A stretch of 64,000 bases of DNA from Pseudoteredinibacter isoporae_A (GTDB lineage: Bacteria; Pseudomonadota; Gammaproteobacteria; Pseudomonadales; Cellvibrionaceae): the NCBI RefSeq assembly GCF_040372805.1, contig NZ_BAABWJ010000011.1, positions 77,042-141,041 on the forward strand. Direction: 5' to 3'. The stretch's first letter is position 1. Each line of letters begins with the position of its first letter. A model generated the notes under the pieces. That model was not told the DNA's origin. It saw only the letters and a program-made list of their open reading frames with translations, and did not search any database. This document shows positions 44,446 through 54,079 of this stretch, piece by piece. A program made the translations under genes and the position numbers.

Positions 44446-44835
44446 ATGAGTGAAGTGCGCAATGAAATTAAGTATCTGTCGAGCCATGAGTGGGCTCGCG
44501 TAGAGGCTGACGGCACGGTAACCGTTGGTATTTCCGATCATGCGCAAGATAGCCTTGGCGATGTGGTGTACGTTGAAGTGCCAGAGGTAGGTGCCCAGGT
44601 GAATGCCGGTGAGGAAGCGGGTGTGGTTGAGTCCGTAAAGGCGGCTTCTGATATTTATTCACCGATTACCGGTGAAGTTGTCGCGGTGAATGACGCGCTG
44701 GAAGATGAGCCCGAAACTGTGAACAGCTCACCATACGATGATGGTTGGTTCTTCAAGGTGAAGCCGAGCGATGTATCTGAGCTGGATGCTGCTTTGGACG
44801 CCGATGCCTACCGAGCGGCCTGCGAAGACGCTTAA
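44446..44835 (+). CDS. gcvH: Glycine cleavage system H protein
   Basis: 129 residues, usual length. Carries the lipoyl group on the lysine in VESVKAASDIYSPITG (about K64). Shuttles the aminomethyl group from GcvP to GcvT. EWARVEADGTVTVGIS and NSSPYDDGWFFKVKPSD are standard. GAGGA precedes the ATG. A strong terminator follows. Confidence 0.96.
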   Translation: MSEVRNEIKYLSSHEWARVEADGTVTVGISDHAQDSLGDVVYVEVPEVGAQVNAGEEAGVVESVKAASDIYSPITGEVVAVNDALEDEPETVNSSPYDDGWFFKVKPSDVSELDAALDADAYRAACEDA

Positions 44836-44849
44836 TGTGTGGTTCGCTG

Positions 44850-44889
44850 ACACAAAAAAGCCGGACTTTTTAGTCCGGCTTTTTTGTGT
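44850..44889. terminator. Bidirectional terminator after gcvH
   Basis: ACACAAAAAAGCCGGACT and AGTCCGGCTTTTTTGTGT pair over 18 bases with a short loop; it serves gcvH and the opposing hydrolase gene. Confidence 0.93.
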
Positions 44890-44911
44890 TGCGTGTTTTT
44901 GTCGCTCTGGT

Positions 44912-46291
44912 TTATTGCTGGTTTTCCAGCGCGGCCAGGATATTGGCGAAGTGCCCGTTCAAGTCAAAACGTTCGCCATTGGACCAGCCCAGTCGAACCA
45001 TCACCAGCTCTTTTGATGGGATGATGACCACATACTGACCATTGTGGCCTGACGCCAGATACAGGTCAGTTGGCAGGTCTTTAAACATGCGTCGGCTGTT
45101 GTCGTCTTTAGCGCCGGCGTTGAGCCAAAACTGTCCGCCATATTCTCCCTTAGGTGCCGCATCAATCGGTGCTTTTACAAAATCGACCCAATGTTCAGGG
45201 ACAATCTGCTGGCCGTTCAGTCTGCCGCGTTGCAAATAGAGCTGACCAAATTTGGCCCACTCCCGCGCGGTCATATAAAGATAGGAGCTGCCGACAAAGC
45301 TGCCGCTGGCGTCGGGCTCGAAGATGGCACTCTGGATGCCGCTGGGCTGAAACAGTTTTTCCTGGACGAAGCGATAATAGTTTTCACTGCCTCCCAGTTT
45401 GTCGAATAACCAGCCTGACAAAATGTTGGTGGTGCCGGAGGAGTACACAAATTTTTCTCCTGGGGTGGCTTCCACTTCGGCGGCAGCGGTTCGTGCGTAT
45501 TGGGCCATGTTGTCTTCAAAGAACAGCATGCGAGTGGCGTTATCGCCGGGCTCGTAACTTTCATCAAAAGCCAGGCCGCTGGCCATATTCAGCAGGTGAC
45601 GCAAATGGATATTTTGTCGCTCATCGTTTTGCCATTCGGCAAAACCTGGAGGTTGATCGATGTTCTGACCCTGTTCTTCTAACCAGATGCCGATCAGGCT
45701 GGAGGTGACGCTTTTGGCCATGGACCAGGACAGGAATGGGCTGTTTTGCTGGAAGCCGGGGGCGTAGGCCTCACCAATGATTTTCCCTTGGTGAACGACC
45801 AGCAAAGCACGGGTGTCGATATGGGGCTTGTCTTCGTTTTCTTTAACAATGTTTTCGAGAAGGTGCTGAATGCGACCGTTTAACTCAAGCTCACCCCATT
45901 GGAAGCCCGCTTGATGGGCTATCTCTGGTGCCTCGAATGTTGGGGCATCGTGGTGATACAAGCTACAGCCAAAATTAGGGTTGTATTTGGCCTTCTGGCT
46001 GAACAGTCCGAAACTGCTGACTTCGACTTCTTCGGTCTGTTGGTTAACGTCAAAGCTGCTGTAGTGGGCCAGGGGGTGTGAGGTCAGAACATCTTGCTGG
46101 AACACGTCGTTCGCATCCCGACCTGCGACAAATACGCCAGAGCACAGCAGTTTGGCACCAAGACCATTGATGACGGTCGGGCCATAGCGCAGATAACTGT
46201 AGGCTTTCGGGTTGGCCAGGAAGAAGGCAATGATGGCGGCAATCAGTGCAAGGCAGATAGTGCGCGTTAGCGAGCGCCCGGAGATTGGCAT
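44912..46291 (-). CDS. Serine beta-lactamase-family hydrolase, NylB-like
   Basis: 459 residues with an N-terminal membrane anchor (LALIAAIIAFFLA). The nucleophile motif is SMAK (SWSMAKSV), followed by YSSGTTN and a C-terminal GHNGQY in place of KTG; GWLFDK and YLYMTAREWAKFGQLYL fit the 6-aminohexanoate-dimer hydrolase (NylB)/esterase group. The anchored, periplasmic enzyme may be an amidase or esterase acting on a small substrate. AAAGGA precedes the ATG. Unrelated in close sequence to the hydrolase at 22625. Confidence 0.88.
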   Translation of the reverse strand: MPISGRSLTRTICLALIAAIIAFFLANPKAYSYLRYGPTVINGLGAKLLCSGVFVAGRDANDVFQQDVLTSHPLAHYSSFDVNQQTEEVEVSSFGLFSQKAKYNPNFGCSLYHHDAPTFEAPEIAHQAGFQWGELELNGRIQHLLENIVKENEDKPHIDTRALLVVHQGKIIGEAYAPGFQQNSPFLSWSMAKSVTSSLIGIWLEEQGQNIDQPPGFAEWQNDERQNIHLRHLLNMASGLAFDESYEPGDNATRMLFFEDNMAQYARTAAAEVEATPGEKFVYSSGTTNILSGWLFDKLGGSENYYRFVQEKLFQPSGIQSAIFEPDASGSFVGSSYLYMTAREWAKFGQLYLQRGRLNGQQIVPEHWVDFVKAPIDAAPKGEYGGQFWLNAGAKDDNSRRMFKDLPTDLYLASGHNGQYVVIIPSKELVMVRLGWSNGERFDLNGHFANILAALENQQ

Positions 46292-46413
46292 GGTCGAATC
46301 CTTTTCGGGGTTATTGTGTCTTGATTATTGGTTTCAAGGTCTTGTTGGAGGGCAGATGGTATCACTTGGGTCTTATAGGACAAGCCTCTGAAGCGGGCTC
46401 CACACAAAGATGT

Positions 46414-46442
46414 TTGATCTTTATACAGCCTAAGCATATAAT
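46414..46442 (+). promoter_or_regulatory. rpsF promoter
   Basis: TTGATC and TATAAT with 17-base spacing. The leader of about 110 bases that follows (TCCGG-TATT-CCGGA at 46470, then CCGCGGGAGGC) is the position where the S6:S18 autoregulatory element is known in other bacteria; I have not shown the CCG-bulge structure. Confidence 0.75.
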
Positions 46443-46557
46443 GCGCGCCCCTTATTTTTGGCCAGGGGGTCCGGTATTCCGGATCAAAGCAAATATGGCC
46501 TCTCCTTGCCTTACCGTGATATTTGTCCGCGGGAGGCTTAACCCGTAAGGAGCACAT

Positions 46558-47001
46558 ATGCGTCATTACGAAATTGTATTTCTGGTTCATCCGGACCAGA
46601 GCGAGCAGGTGCCCGGCATGGTCGAGCGTTACACTGCTACTATCGAAGCCGATGGTGGTAAAGTGCATCGCTTGGAAGACTGGGGCCGTCGCCAGTTGGC
46701 TTACTCCATCAACAAGATCCACAAAGCTCATTACGTTCTGATGAACGTTGAGTGTGGTGAAGGTGCTTTGGAAGAGCTGACCACCAACTTCCGCTACAAC
46801 GATGCGGTTCTGCGTAACCTGGTTATCCGCTCTGATGAAGCGATCACCGAGGAATCTCCAATCGCTAAGGCTGATAAAGAGCAACGTGAGCGTAAGCCAC
46901 GTGGCGAGCGTCGCGAAGAGCGCCCAGCCCAACAAGAAGCCCCTGCTGAAGCGCCAGCTGCTGAAGAAGCTGCTAGCGAAGAAGCGGCTAGCGAAGAATA
47001 A
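46558..47001 (+). CDS. rpsF: 30S ribosomal protein S6
   Basis: 147 residues. MRHYEIVFLVHPDQSEQVPGM, RLEDWGRRQLAY and VLMNVECG are standard S6. The C-terminal tail is a long Arg/Glu then Glu/Ala-rich extension (EEAASEEAASEE) typical of gammaproteobacterial S6, which is a glutamate-ligation target in E. coli. First gene of the rpsF-rpsR-membrane protein-rplI unit. Confidence 0.97.
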   Translation: MRHYEIVFLVHPDQSEQVPGMVERYTATIEADGGKVHRLEDWGRRQLAYSINKIHKAHYVLMNVECGEGALEELTTNFRYNDAVLRNLVIRSDEAITEESPIAKADKEQRERKPRGERREERPAQQEAPAEAPAAEEAASEEAASEE

Positions 47002-47012
47002 GGAGACTGATC

Positions 47013-47240
47013 ATGGCACGTTTTTTCCGTCGTCGTAAGTTCTGCCGTTTCAGCGCCGAAGGCGTTAAGCAGATCGACTACAAAGACTTGGATACTTTGA
47101 AAGCCTACGTCTCTGAGACAGGCAAAATTGTCCCAAGCCGTATTACTGGTACCAAGGCTAAATATCAGCGTCAGCTGGCCACCGCTATCAAGCGCGCTCG
47201 CTACTTGGCTCTGCTGCCTTACACCGACAGTCACGAATAA
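47013..47240 (+). CDS. rpsR: 30S ribosomal protein S18
   Basis: 75 residues. ARFFRRRKFCRFSAEGV with the basic N-terminus, IDYKDLDTLKAYVSETGKI and QRQLATAIKRARYLALLPY are canonical. TAAGGAG precedes the ATG. Binds S6 and 16S rRNA. Follows rpsF by 11 bases. Confidence 0.97.
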   Translation: MARFFRRRKFCRFSAEGVKQIDYKDLDTLKAYVSETGKIVPSRITGTKAKYQRQLATAIKRARYLALLPYTDSHE

Positions 47241-47248
47241 GAAGCCCT

Positions 47249-48112
47249 GTGCGCGCCCTTGCTGAATTCATAATGCGAGGACGTTTGCAGGCGTCAGTGG
47301 CCGCCCTTATTGGGAGCTGGTTCCCACTGATTAGCCCGGCAACGGTAGCTTTGGTTACTCTGCGTCGGGGCGCCAGCGACGGTAGTTTAATACTGTTGGT
47401 GGCGATGTTGCCGGCACTGCTGGCAATCTTTGCAAGCGATTTGGGACCGTTAATGTCCCTGGTCACTATGCTGAGTTTGCTCCTGGTGTTTGGCGTTGCG
47501 CTAATATTGCGCCGCAGCATCTCCTGGGCCGCTGCCATTATGGCAATGGTGGCCCTGAGTTCCGCCGCCAGCTTGCTGTTAGGGCAAGTGATTCCAGCCC
47601 CGGTTGAGGGTTTGGTGGAAGTGTTGGGAGATCTGTTTAAGGAAATACAAGCCCAGGCCCCGGAGGGCGAGCCACAAGCTCAACTGCCGGTGCCGGGAGA
47701 GAGATTTGCCTTAGGCTTAATTGCCTATGTGTTAGCTCTAAGCAGTATTGCCAGTTTGATTCTGGCGCGCTGGTGGCAATCCCTGTTATACAACCCGGGT
47801 GGGTTTGGTGAGGAATTCCGTCAGCTAAAGCTTAATCGAAGCAGTGTTGTTATCAGCTTCGTGGCCGCTTGGTACTGTTTTAGCCAAGGTAGCGATTACG
47901 CGATCTGGGCAAGTTTGTTTGGTTTTCCTTTGTTGCTACAAGGTATCGCCATCGTGCACTTTGTAGTTAAACGGCGACAAATGGGGGTGCAGTGGTTGGT
48001 GCTGATGTATTTGGCACTGATATTTGCAAGCCCTGTGGCACTGGTATTAACGCTACTGGCGGTTCTGGATTCGTGGATTGATTTTCGTGGGCGTCTGTCA
48101 CAAAGCAGCTAG
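47249..48112 (+). CDS. DUF2232-like membrane protein of the rpsF cluster
   Basis: 287 residues with about eight hydrophobic segments and a loop rich in Glu/Pro/Gln (QAQAPEGEPQAQ). It lies between rpsR and rplI, where pseudomonads carry a YybS/DUF2232-like membrane gene. Function unknown. GTG start 8 bases after the rpsR stop, so translation is coupled; a later ATG at 47273 is possible. Confidence 0.8.
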   Translation: MRALAEFIMRGRLQASVAALIGSWFPLISPATVALVTLRRGASDGSLILLVAMLPALLAIFASDLGPLMSLVTMLSLLLVFGVALILRRSISWAAAIMAMVALSSAASLLLGQVIPAPVEGLVEVLGDLFKEIQAQAPEGEPQAQLPVPGERFALGLIAYVLALSSIASLILARWWQSLLYNPGGFGEEFRQLKLNRSSVVISFVAAWYCFSQGSDYAIWASLFGFPLLLQGIAIVHFVVKRRQMGVQWLVLMYLALIFASPVALVLTLLAVLDSWIDFRGRLSQSS

Positions 48113-48151
48113 GCTGCAGACGGGCCCACCTAACAAAAGAGGGTTAACGAG

Positions 48152-48598
48152 ATGGAAGTTATTCTGCTCGAGAAAGTAGGTAAGCTGGGCGGTATCGGCG
48201 ATCGCGTTGAAGTGAAAGCTGGTTTCGGTCGTAACTACCTGGTACCACAAGGTAAAGCTGTACCTGCTACCAAACAAAACATTGCTGACTTTGAAGCACG
48301 TCGCGCTGATCTGGAAGCGGCTGCTGCTGAGAAGAAAGCGGCTGCTGAAGCTCGCGCTGAGCAGCTGAATGAACTGACTGTAACCATCGAAGCCAATGCT
48401 GGTGACGAAGGTAAGCTGTTCGGTTCTATCGGTACTCGCGACATCGCTGATGCAATCAGCCAGACTGGCGTAGAAGTTGCCAAGTCTGAAGTTAAATTGC
48501 CAGAAGGTGTTCTGCGTGAAGTTGGCGAATATCAGATTGATATTCAGCTGCACGCTGAAGTTACCGTGGCGATTACTCTGAACGTTGTGCCTGAATAA
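48152..48598 (+). CDS. rplI: 50S ribosomal protein L9
   Basis: 148 residues. MEVILLEKVGKLGGIGDRVEV and NYLVPQGKAVPAT at the N-terminus, a central helix of Ala/Glu, and KLFGSIGTRDIADAI, DIQLHAEV at the C-terminal domain. Standard length. Ends with a bidirectional terminator. Confidence 0.97.
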   Translation: MEVILLEKVGKLGGIGDRVEVKAGFGRNYLVPQGKAVPATKQNIADFEARRADLEAAAAEKKAAAEARAEQLNELTVTIEANAGDEGKLFGSIGTRDIADAISQTGVEVAKSEVKLPEGVLREVGEYQIDIQLHAEVTVAITLNVVPE

Positions 48599-48614
48599 GA
48601 CCAACGCTCAAGTC

Positions 48615-48660
48615 GCATAAAAACCGCAAGCGTCGTATGAGGCTTGCGGTTTTTTTATGC
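48615..48660. terminator. Terminator after rplI
   Basis: GCATAAAAACCGCAAGC pairs with GCTTGCGGTTTTTTTATGC; usable on both strands. Confidence 0.92.
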
Positions 48661-48705
48661 CTGTTCTCAGCAACGCAATATCTCATTTGAATAGCGGAAA
48701 ACGGA

Positions 48706-49995
48706 TTACTTTGTCAGCCTGCTAATGGCCTGTTGGTAGGTGGTGGCGTCGGGGCTGCCGGCTTTGGTGCGTGTAAGTGCACCTCGATAATATTTCAAGG
48801 CGTCTTGATGTCGTATCATTGATTCGTAGGTCTGGGCCAGTCCGCCCCAATATCGATGATCGTCCGGGCGATTCGACAAACCCGATTGATACAATTGCGC
48901 AGCACGCTCAAATTGTTGGTTGTTGAAAAAGAATTGAGCAAAAAAACCATACCAGCCGGTCGCTTCAAATGGCCCCAGTTCCTTCTCAAAGATCGAAAAC
49001 AGGCGATAGTTATTTTCCTGGGCCGCGTGACGGAACATACTGAACTTCGCCTGCTCACCAACGTCCGCGCTCACGGAATAGCGCTTGGCGCGTTTGCGGT
49101 AATACGCCTTCACCGCTGAAACGCCGCCAAACTGCTCGATATCGTCCAGCGAATAAAACGTGAGGTCGGGGTAGTCTGAAAAATACCATTCCAGCCCATG
49201 ACTCAGGCTTTCCAATGGCGTTGTATGATGGTCGTAGCGAATCGAAAAGCGGTCGAAATGGCTGAACTTCCAGCGTATCCCTTTGGGCTGATATTTCTCG
49301 AACATAGTCGCCATGGTGGTGTGCCCTGACAGAGTGTGTGTTTCCATCTTGCCGAGTGATAGATAGACGTGAAGATTTAGCGTGTTGGCACGTTTCAGAT
49401 TCTCTTCAAGTGTTGCTAATTGTGCCTCACTGTAGTGTTGCCCGCTGGCCAGAAAGTAGGCTTCAAACAACTCGGGAGCAGCGTTAAACAGGTCGAGACC
49501 GAACATGGCTGCAAATTGCCAACCAAAATACGCCCTTTTTTCATTGCTGGGATAATGTGTGTCTACATAGGGAATGATTGCATCGCGAATCAATTTAATG
49601 GTTTGGTTTGCATCCGTTTGCAGAAAGTGCTGTCGGCTCATAGCCACGTTGCTGGTATTGATGCCGACCACGATATATTCGGGGCTGATGTTGGCGCCAT
49701 CACGCAGTGTTTTCTGGTAACCAAGTGCGCTGTAGAAGTAACGCTGGCTGTCCATAACGTATAAAACTGGGTAGCGTTTTGATTGTGTGGGACTCTTTTG
49801 TGTTTCGGAAGGCTGTTTGTTTGCGCTTTCGGGCAAATAAATATCAAGGGATACGTCCTTGTTGACCCTGACGTGCTGAATTTCGGAGCGAGGCTCCAAT
49901 ACTTCAAAGGTGGTGTCGGCGGCGAGTGCAGGCAATGTAAAACTAAAAATGAAGCACAATAGAAAAGACCTGAAATGCTGACTTCTTAACGGCAT
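48706..49995 (-). CDS. Secreted esterase-like protein without its nucleophile, with TPR tail
   Basis: 429 residues. Signal peptide FLLCFIFSFTLPALA. The body is an esterase-D/Fes-type alpha/beta-hydrolase: PVLYVMDSQRYF, EYIVVGINTSN, RDAIIPYVDTHYP. Where the nucleophile elbow GxSxG should be, the sequence is FGWQFAAMFG, so Ser is Gln and catalysis is unlikely. The C-terminal part has TPR-like helices (YQSGLSNRPDDHRYWGGLAQ). AAGGTC precedes ATG 49995. It is convergent with rplI and divergent from the CadC-like regulator, which may control it. A binding or scaffold role is more likely than hydrolysis. Confidence 0.82.
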   Translation of the reverse strand: MPLRSQHFRSFLLCFIFSFTLPALAADTTFEVLEPRSEIQHVRVNKDVSLDIYLPESANKQPSETQKSPTQSKRYPVLYVMDSQRYFYSALGYQKTLRDGANISPEYIVVGINTSNVAMSRQHFLQTDANQTIKLIRDAIIPYVDTHYPSNEKRAYFGWQFAAMFGLDLFNAAPELFEAYFLASGQHYSEAQLATLEENLKRANTLNLHVYLSLGKMETHTLSGHTTMATMFEKYQPKGIRWKFSHFDRFSIRYDHHTTPLESLSHGLEWYFSDYPDLTFYSLDDIEQFGGVSAVKAYYRKRAKRYSVSADVGEQAKFSMFRHAAQENNYRLFSIFEKELGPFEATGWYGFFAQFFFNNQQFERAAQLYQSGLSNRPDDHRYWGGLAQTYESMIRHQDALKYYRGALTRTKAGSPDATTYQQAISRLTK

Positions 49996-50210
49996 ATAAA
50001 TGACCTTGGCGTAATGTGGGAAACCGGGTGCTGAATCGAACACCTGGGTGGAGCAAGAAGGGTAGGCTTCTGGGCGATAAAAACTTGAGTTTGAGCTGAT
50101 TTAAAGCTGATTTTTTATGAGAGAAGCGCAAAATGACTCGGTGAGGTGCTATTTTGGGTTAGTATTTGCCGCCTGACACACAGTGAAACCATGGTTGATG
50201 TTTATTCCCT

Positions 50211-52340
50211 ATGCAAAAGCGTTTTTGGATAAATGAAACTCAAGCCGATACCGCACGAAACACCTTGAGTCGACATGGCGAGGAGATTTCGCTTCAGCCG
50301 AAAATGATCGCAGTGCTGAGCATTCTCGCTCGCCATCAAGGTGACGTGGTGAGCCACAATCAATTAATGGATGATGTGTGGCCAGAGGCGGAAGTAAGCC
50401 CCAACACATTGCAGCGCTGTATTGCGCAGTTGCGTAAGGCCTTGGGTGACGACAGTCGGGCCCAAAAAATCATCAAAACCCATTCCAAGCAAGGGTACAG
50501 CCTTGAAGCTCAGGTGAGTTGGGGGAATGAGCATTCCTTGAAAAATGTTGCCGAGCCGCAGTCAACGAAACCGTTGTATCTTCAAAAAGAACACTCTCCC
50601 TTTATCCTGTCAGTGGCGGTGATTACCTTAATTCTGCTTGCCTATTTCATGACATCGAATGACCGTTCACTGAAGTACCAACAGGTGAGTATGTTAACCA
50701 CAAGCGATGAGAAGGAATATTTCCCGAACTATTCGCCGGACGGTCGTTATCTGGTTTTTCATCGTTACATCGGCGCATGTGAAAATCATCTTTGGGCGAA
50801 GGACCTGGAGACTCAGCAGGAGTATCCATTGACTCGAACGCCAGGGATATACGCCAGTCACAGTTGGTCCGCGGATGGGAATCAGCTCGCCCTGATCAAG
50901 CAGGAAAAATGTCTTCAGCTTTCCGGTCAAAACGACAGCTGTTGGCGTTTGTTGACAGTGGATTTTGCGCAAGCATTGCAACAGCCCATTGATCCGGTGG
51001 AGCGGCTAGGTTGCGATTCCCACTTTATCAGCACCGTTGAGTGGATGAATAACGGCAATATTCTACTGCTGAAGGAGATGCCTCTAAAGGACACTGATGC
51101 CAGCGAATTCAGGCTTATGTTGTACGATGTCCGAACAAGGCAGTTGAGTGATTTCTACCGTCCCAAGGCGGGAAAGCTGTACGATTTCACCTATTCCAAA
51201 AAGCTGAATCAATTGGTTGTTATCAGCAAGGATCAACACCTGAAACACTTTATTGAACGGCTTGATGCTCAAGGGACGTTGCTGGAGCGAAATCAAATTG
51301 AAACGTTGTCGACGGATTCGGTCTTTCAGTCCTACAGTGCGAGCTTTCATCCCAGTGGCGAGTTTTTAATCACAAACTTGCAGAGCGGTTTGCACCAAAT
51401 GTCATTGGAGGGTGAACTGTTCAAAATAGAAACGCCTGATAATTTGGCTTTGTCTGCTCCGCGCTATCATCCGAGTGAACGTAAAATTGTCGCTACGAGT
51501 GGCGTGGTGGATATGGATATTGCCCGTATTGAGTTGGCGGCGTTCACTTCCCATGGAGGCCGTGGTCGAGTTAAACCCCCTCTCGTAGGGTTCAATCAGG
51601 TTCACTTGCCCTTTCCAAGTATCTCGAGGTCGACGCGTACTGAATCCCATGCGAGATTTCACCCGGATGGGGAAACGATTGCGTTCGTCTCTCAACGCGG
51701 TGAAGGTGATCAGTTGTGGCTTTACGAAAATGGACAAAGTCGCCAGCTCAGCCATTTCAAACAACCGTCTTCCATACGCAGTCTTACGTGGTCACCGGAT
51801 GGAATGCGTGTTGCTATTGTGAGCAAGGACAAGGTCCTTATTTTTGATTTGGATGGAAAGGAAATGCCGCTGAGCCTGGATAGGCCAATAAGGCGGCTGT
51901 TTGAGTGGACAGCACAAAACCAGTTAATCGTGTCAGCGAGCGGAAAAACCTCACGCGAGCTTTCTTTGGTCGATGTAAACAGCGGGAAGGTGTCTGAGCT
52001 TGGATATGCAAATGCCCAGTTTGCGCGCCAATACCAAAAAGGTTTACTGCTCATGGATGCCCAAAGCCGCCTTTGGGTGGTCGATGGTGAGGGAAAACGT
52101 CAAATCAATATTCCTTCCAATATGCTCGCGAGCCCCCCCGTTTTGTCAGACGACAAGAGCTTATACGGCCTAAGTCATGAGGCACAACTGTGGCGATTTG
52201 ATTTGACGACACAAAAACTGGAAATTATTGCCACAATTGATGAGAACGTTTGGTGGCTGATGGATGAAAGTCAAGGGCAGATACTAGCGGCTCAAGCTAT
52301 ATCTGCACGAAAAGAAATTGTCGAGTTGTCGCCAAGATAA
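50211..52340 (+). CDS. CadC-like membrane regulator with winged helix and beta-propeller
   Basis: 709 residues. Residues about 10-100 form an OmpR-type winged helix (LQPKMIAVLSILARHQGDVV, TLQRCIAQLRKALGDD, KTHSKQGYSLEA). One membrane segment at about 130-148 (FILSVAVITLILLAYFM). The periplasmic part is a TolB-like PD40/WD40 propeller with repeats such as NYSPDGRYLVF, SWSADGNQLA, RFHPDGETIAF and TWSPDGMRVAI. It senses an envelope signal and binds DNA from the membrane, as CadC and ToxR do. Divergent from the esterase-like gene, so likely its activator. Confidence 0.88.
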   Translation: MQKRFWINETQADTARNTLSRHGEEISLQPKMIAVLSILARHQGDVVSHNQLMDDVWPEAEVSPNTLQRCIAQLRKALGDDSRAQKIIKTHSKQGYSLEAQVSWGNEHSLKNVAEPQSTKPLYLQKEHSPFILSVAVITLILLAYFMTSNDRSLKYQQVSMLTTSDEKEYFPNYSPDGRYLVFHRYIGACENHLWAKDLETQQEYPLTRTPGIYASHSWSADGNQLALIKQEKCLQLSGQNDSCWRLLTVDFAQALQQPIDPVERLGCDSHFISTVEWMNNGNILLLKEMPLKDTDASEFRLMLYDVRTRQLSDFYRPKAGKLYDFTYSKKLNQLVVISKDQHLKHFIERLDAQGTLLERNQIETLSTDSVFQSYSASFHPSGEFLITNLQSGLHQMSLEGELFKIETPDNLALSAPRYHPSERKIVATSGVVDMDIARIELAAFTSHGGRGRVKPPLVGFNQVHLPFPSISRSTRTESHARFHPDGETIAFVSQRGEGDQLWLYENGQSRQLSHFKQPSSIRSLTWSPDGMRVAIVSKDKVLIFDLDGKEMPLSLDRPIRRLFEWTAQNQLIVSASGKTSRELSLVDVNSGKVSELGYANAQFARQYQKGLLLMDAQSRLWVVDGEGKRQINIPSNMLASPPVLSDDKSLYGLSHEAQLWRFDLTTQKLEIIATIDENVWWLMDESQGQILAAQAISARKEIVELSPR

Positions 52341-52354
52341 ACAGCGACCACTAC

Positions 52355-54076
52355 TTACTGATTCGTTGGAGAGCTGGGAGGTTTTTTTACCAACAGACTG
52401 TTGTTGAAATACTGCCATACAAAAAAAGCGATGGCTGGAAGAAGAATCATAAGTTGCCATTCATATTTTCCGATAATGACCGTTTGATTCCAATGCGCAA
52501 GAAGGGCTGACACACTGAGGCATATGAAACCTGATGCTCTTTTTACGGCGTCTAGAAGAGACGGACGATTGCCTTGCATATCGACGATTCTATAACGAAG
52601 AATAAGTTGCCCGATGGTTCCTTGCAATGGGCTGGCAACCATCGAAATGTAATACAGAAGCCCAATTATCGAAACATACAGAGGGTCAAGAATGACAGGA
52701 GTTTTGGTGCTGAATGCGCCGATTAAAAACGATAAACAGAAAAAATCGATAGCTCCTGAAAAGATCGTATGAGGAAAAATTTCTTTTTCCCTTTTGAAAC
52801 CTTTTAGCCGAGGGGCGGTGTGGACGAGCTGTGTATTGTTGAGTGTCTTCCAGCATAAATATGAGATTGCTGCGACTCCCCAGCTCGTAAATACAGCAAC
52901 ATCCTTCGATAGGTCTATGTCGTATAGACGAATAAATACCACACAAAGTAGAGCAATAAAGAGTCCTGAGCCCCTTTTGATTGACTCCATGAACGAAGGG
53001 CGTGCTCCCGTCATGGTGAATACTTTGCGGTTAATCATTGTCTGGCCGAGAGTGGCTTGCATTGGGCTGGATATAGTCGCTATATAGTAGACAATTGCGG
53101 CTATAGGGAGTGTATCGGCACTAAAGAGCGCCTGGATAACGGAGCCGTCCAACAATGCGTAAAGTAGACCGAATACAGCAATGAGTATGCTGGCATCAGC
53201 AATAAAAGCGAGCAGCCCATACACTTGTATGCTTTGCTCCGCATCGGGCTCCTTAGGTGGATTGGGTGTCTGCGCCACGGGCACAACCCCATGTAAATCC
53301 TGCACTCGATTATACAAAGTCTGATGATGGTTGTAGGCTGGCTCTCCGGGATCTTGCAGATGCTCAAACCAGTTAAAAATGGAATCCAAAAAGTCTAAGA
53401 CTTCTCGAGTGATATCGGGGCGCTTGCCTTTGAACTCAGGCGATTGTGAGTCGGCTAAGCGGTGGTACACCAATCGGCTGGCCTCAATCCAGAAATCGTA
53501 GTCATTAAGTTCAGGAAACTCATTGAGGAATAACCAGGAGTAGAGTTGTTTGCACTGCTTGGGGGTGGCCAGCAATTGTGTCAGTTTATCGTCTAGTATT
53601 TCCAGTTGATGTTGATAGTGTTGTGCGATCGCTTGCTGCTCTTCGCTCAACTCGTCTTCATTGGCGTCTTGTTGTTCAATTGGGGTTTGTGGCAGTTCCG
53701 TGTGCTCTTCGGTTTGTTCGGAGTCTGGCAGCTGCCATTGTTCCTCACCGGAAAGTTCGGAAGGCCATGGTTCTGCTAGAGCAGATTCAAGAGTGCTGGA
53801 GTCGCTTGTCCGTTCCCCGGTTTCCTGTGAGCTTGCCTGAGATATATCGGCGGCGTTTGCTTCCATAGCCATGGCGTTGTCTTGTGCCTGAGGTTCACTC
53901 TGGTTGCCATTCTCCCATTGCTGCTCTTCCAAATCATAAAGTGCTTGTTGGTAGGCGTTGTATAGCTGCTGAAACTCGCCGGGGCTTTCATCAACATCGA
54001 TTTTTTTGAGGGCTTTGGCGTAAGCCCTTTTGATGTCTCGTTCGTTGTGTCCCGGTGGCAAATCAAAAATATGCAC
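52355..54076 (-). CDS. J-like domain protein with two RDD membrane domains
   Basis: 573 residues. The N-terminus MHIFDLPPGHNERDIKRAYA and the following KALKKIDVDESPGEF give a J-like fold without HPD (DVDES instead), as in the DjlB/DjlC type. A disordered acidic Gln/Glu region follows to about 150. The C-terminal half has two RDD-like blocks, each with YIATISSPMQATLGQ / YISMVASPLQGTIGQ, then RKVFTMTGARPSFMESIKRG / RYRIVDMQGNRPSLLDAVKR. GTG start 3 bases after the hscC stop. It may tether the HscC chaperone to the membrane. The missing HPD means it may not stimulate ATPase in the normal way. Confidence 0.85.
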   Translation of the reverse strand: MHIFDLPPGHNERDIKRAYAKALKKIDVDESPGEFQQLYNAYQQALYDLEEQQWENGNQSEPQAQDNAMAMEANAADISQASSQETGERTSDSSTLESALAEPWPSELSGEEQWQLPDSEQTEEHTELPQTPIEQQDANEDELSEEQQAIAQHYQHQLEILDDKLTQLLATPKQCKQLYSWLFLNEFPELNDYDFWIEASRLVYHRLADSQSPEFKGKRPDITREVLDFLDSIFNWFEHLQDPGEPAYNHHQTLYNRVQDLHGVVPVAQTPNPPKEPDAEQSIQVYGLLAFIADASILIAVFGLLYALLDGSVIQALFSADTLPIAAIVYYIATISSPMQATLGQTMINRKVFTMTGARPSFMESIKRGSGLFIALLCVVFIRLYDIDLSKDVAVFTSWGVAAISYLCWKTLNNTQLVHTAPRLKGFKREKEIFPHTIFSGAIDFFCLSFLIGAFSTKTPVILDPLYVSIIGLLYYISMVASPLQGTIGQLILRYRIVDMQGNRPSLLDAVKRASGFICLSVSALLAHWNQTVIIGKYEWQLMILLPAIAFFVWQYFNNSLLVKKPPSSPTNQ

Positions 54077-54079
54077 GGT

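Noticed and set aside
46267..46935. 222-codon frame antisense to rpsF and its leader
   Set aside because: Overlaps certain genes and promoter on the plus strand.
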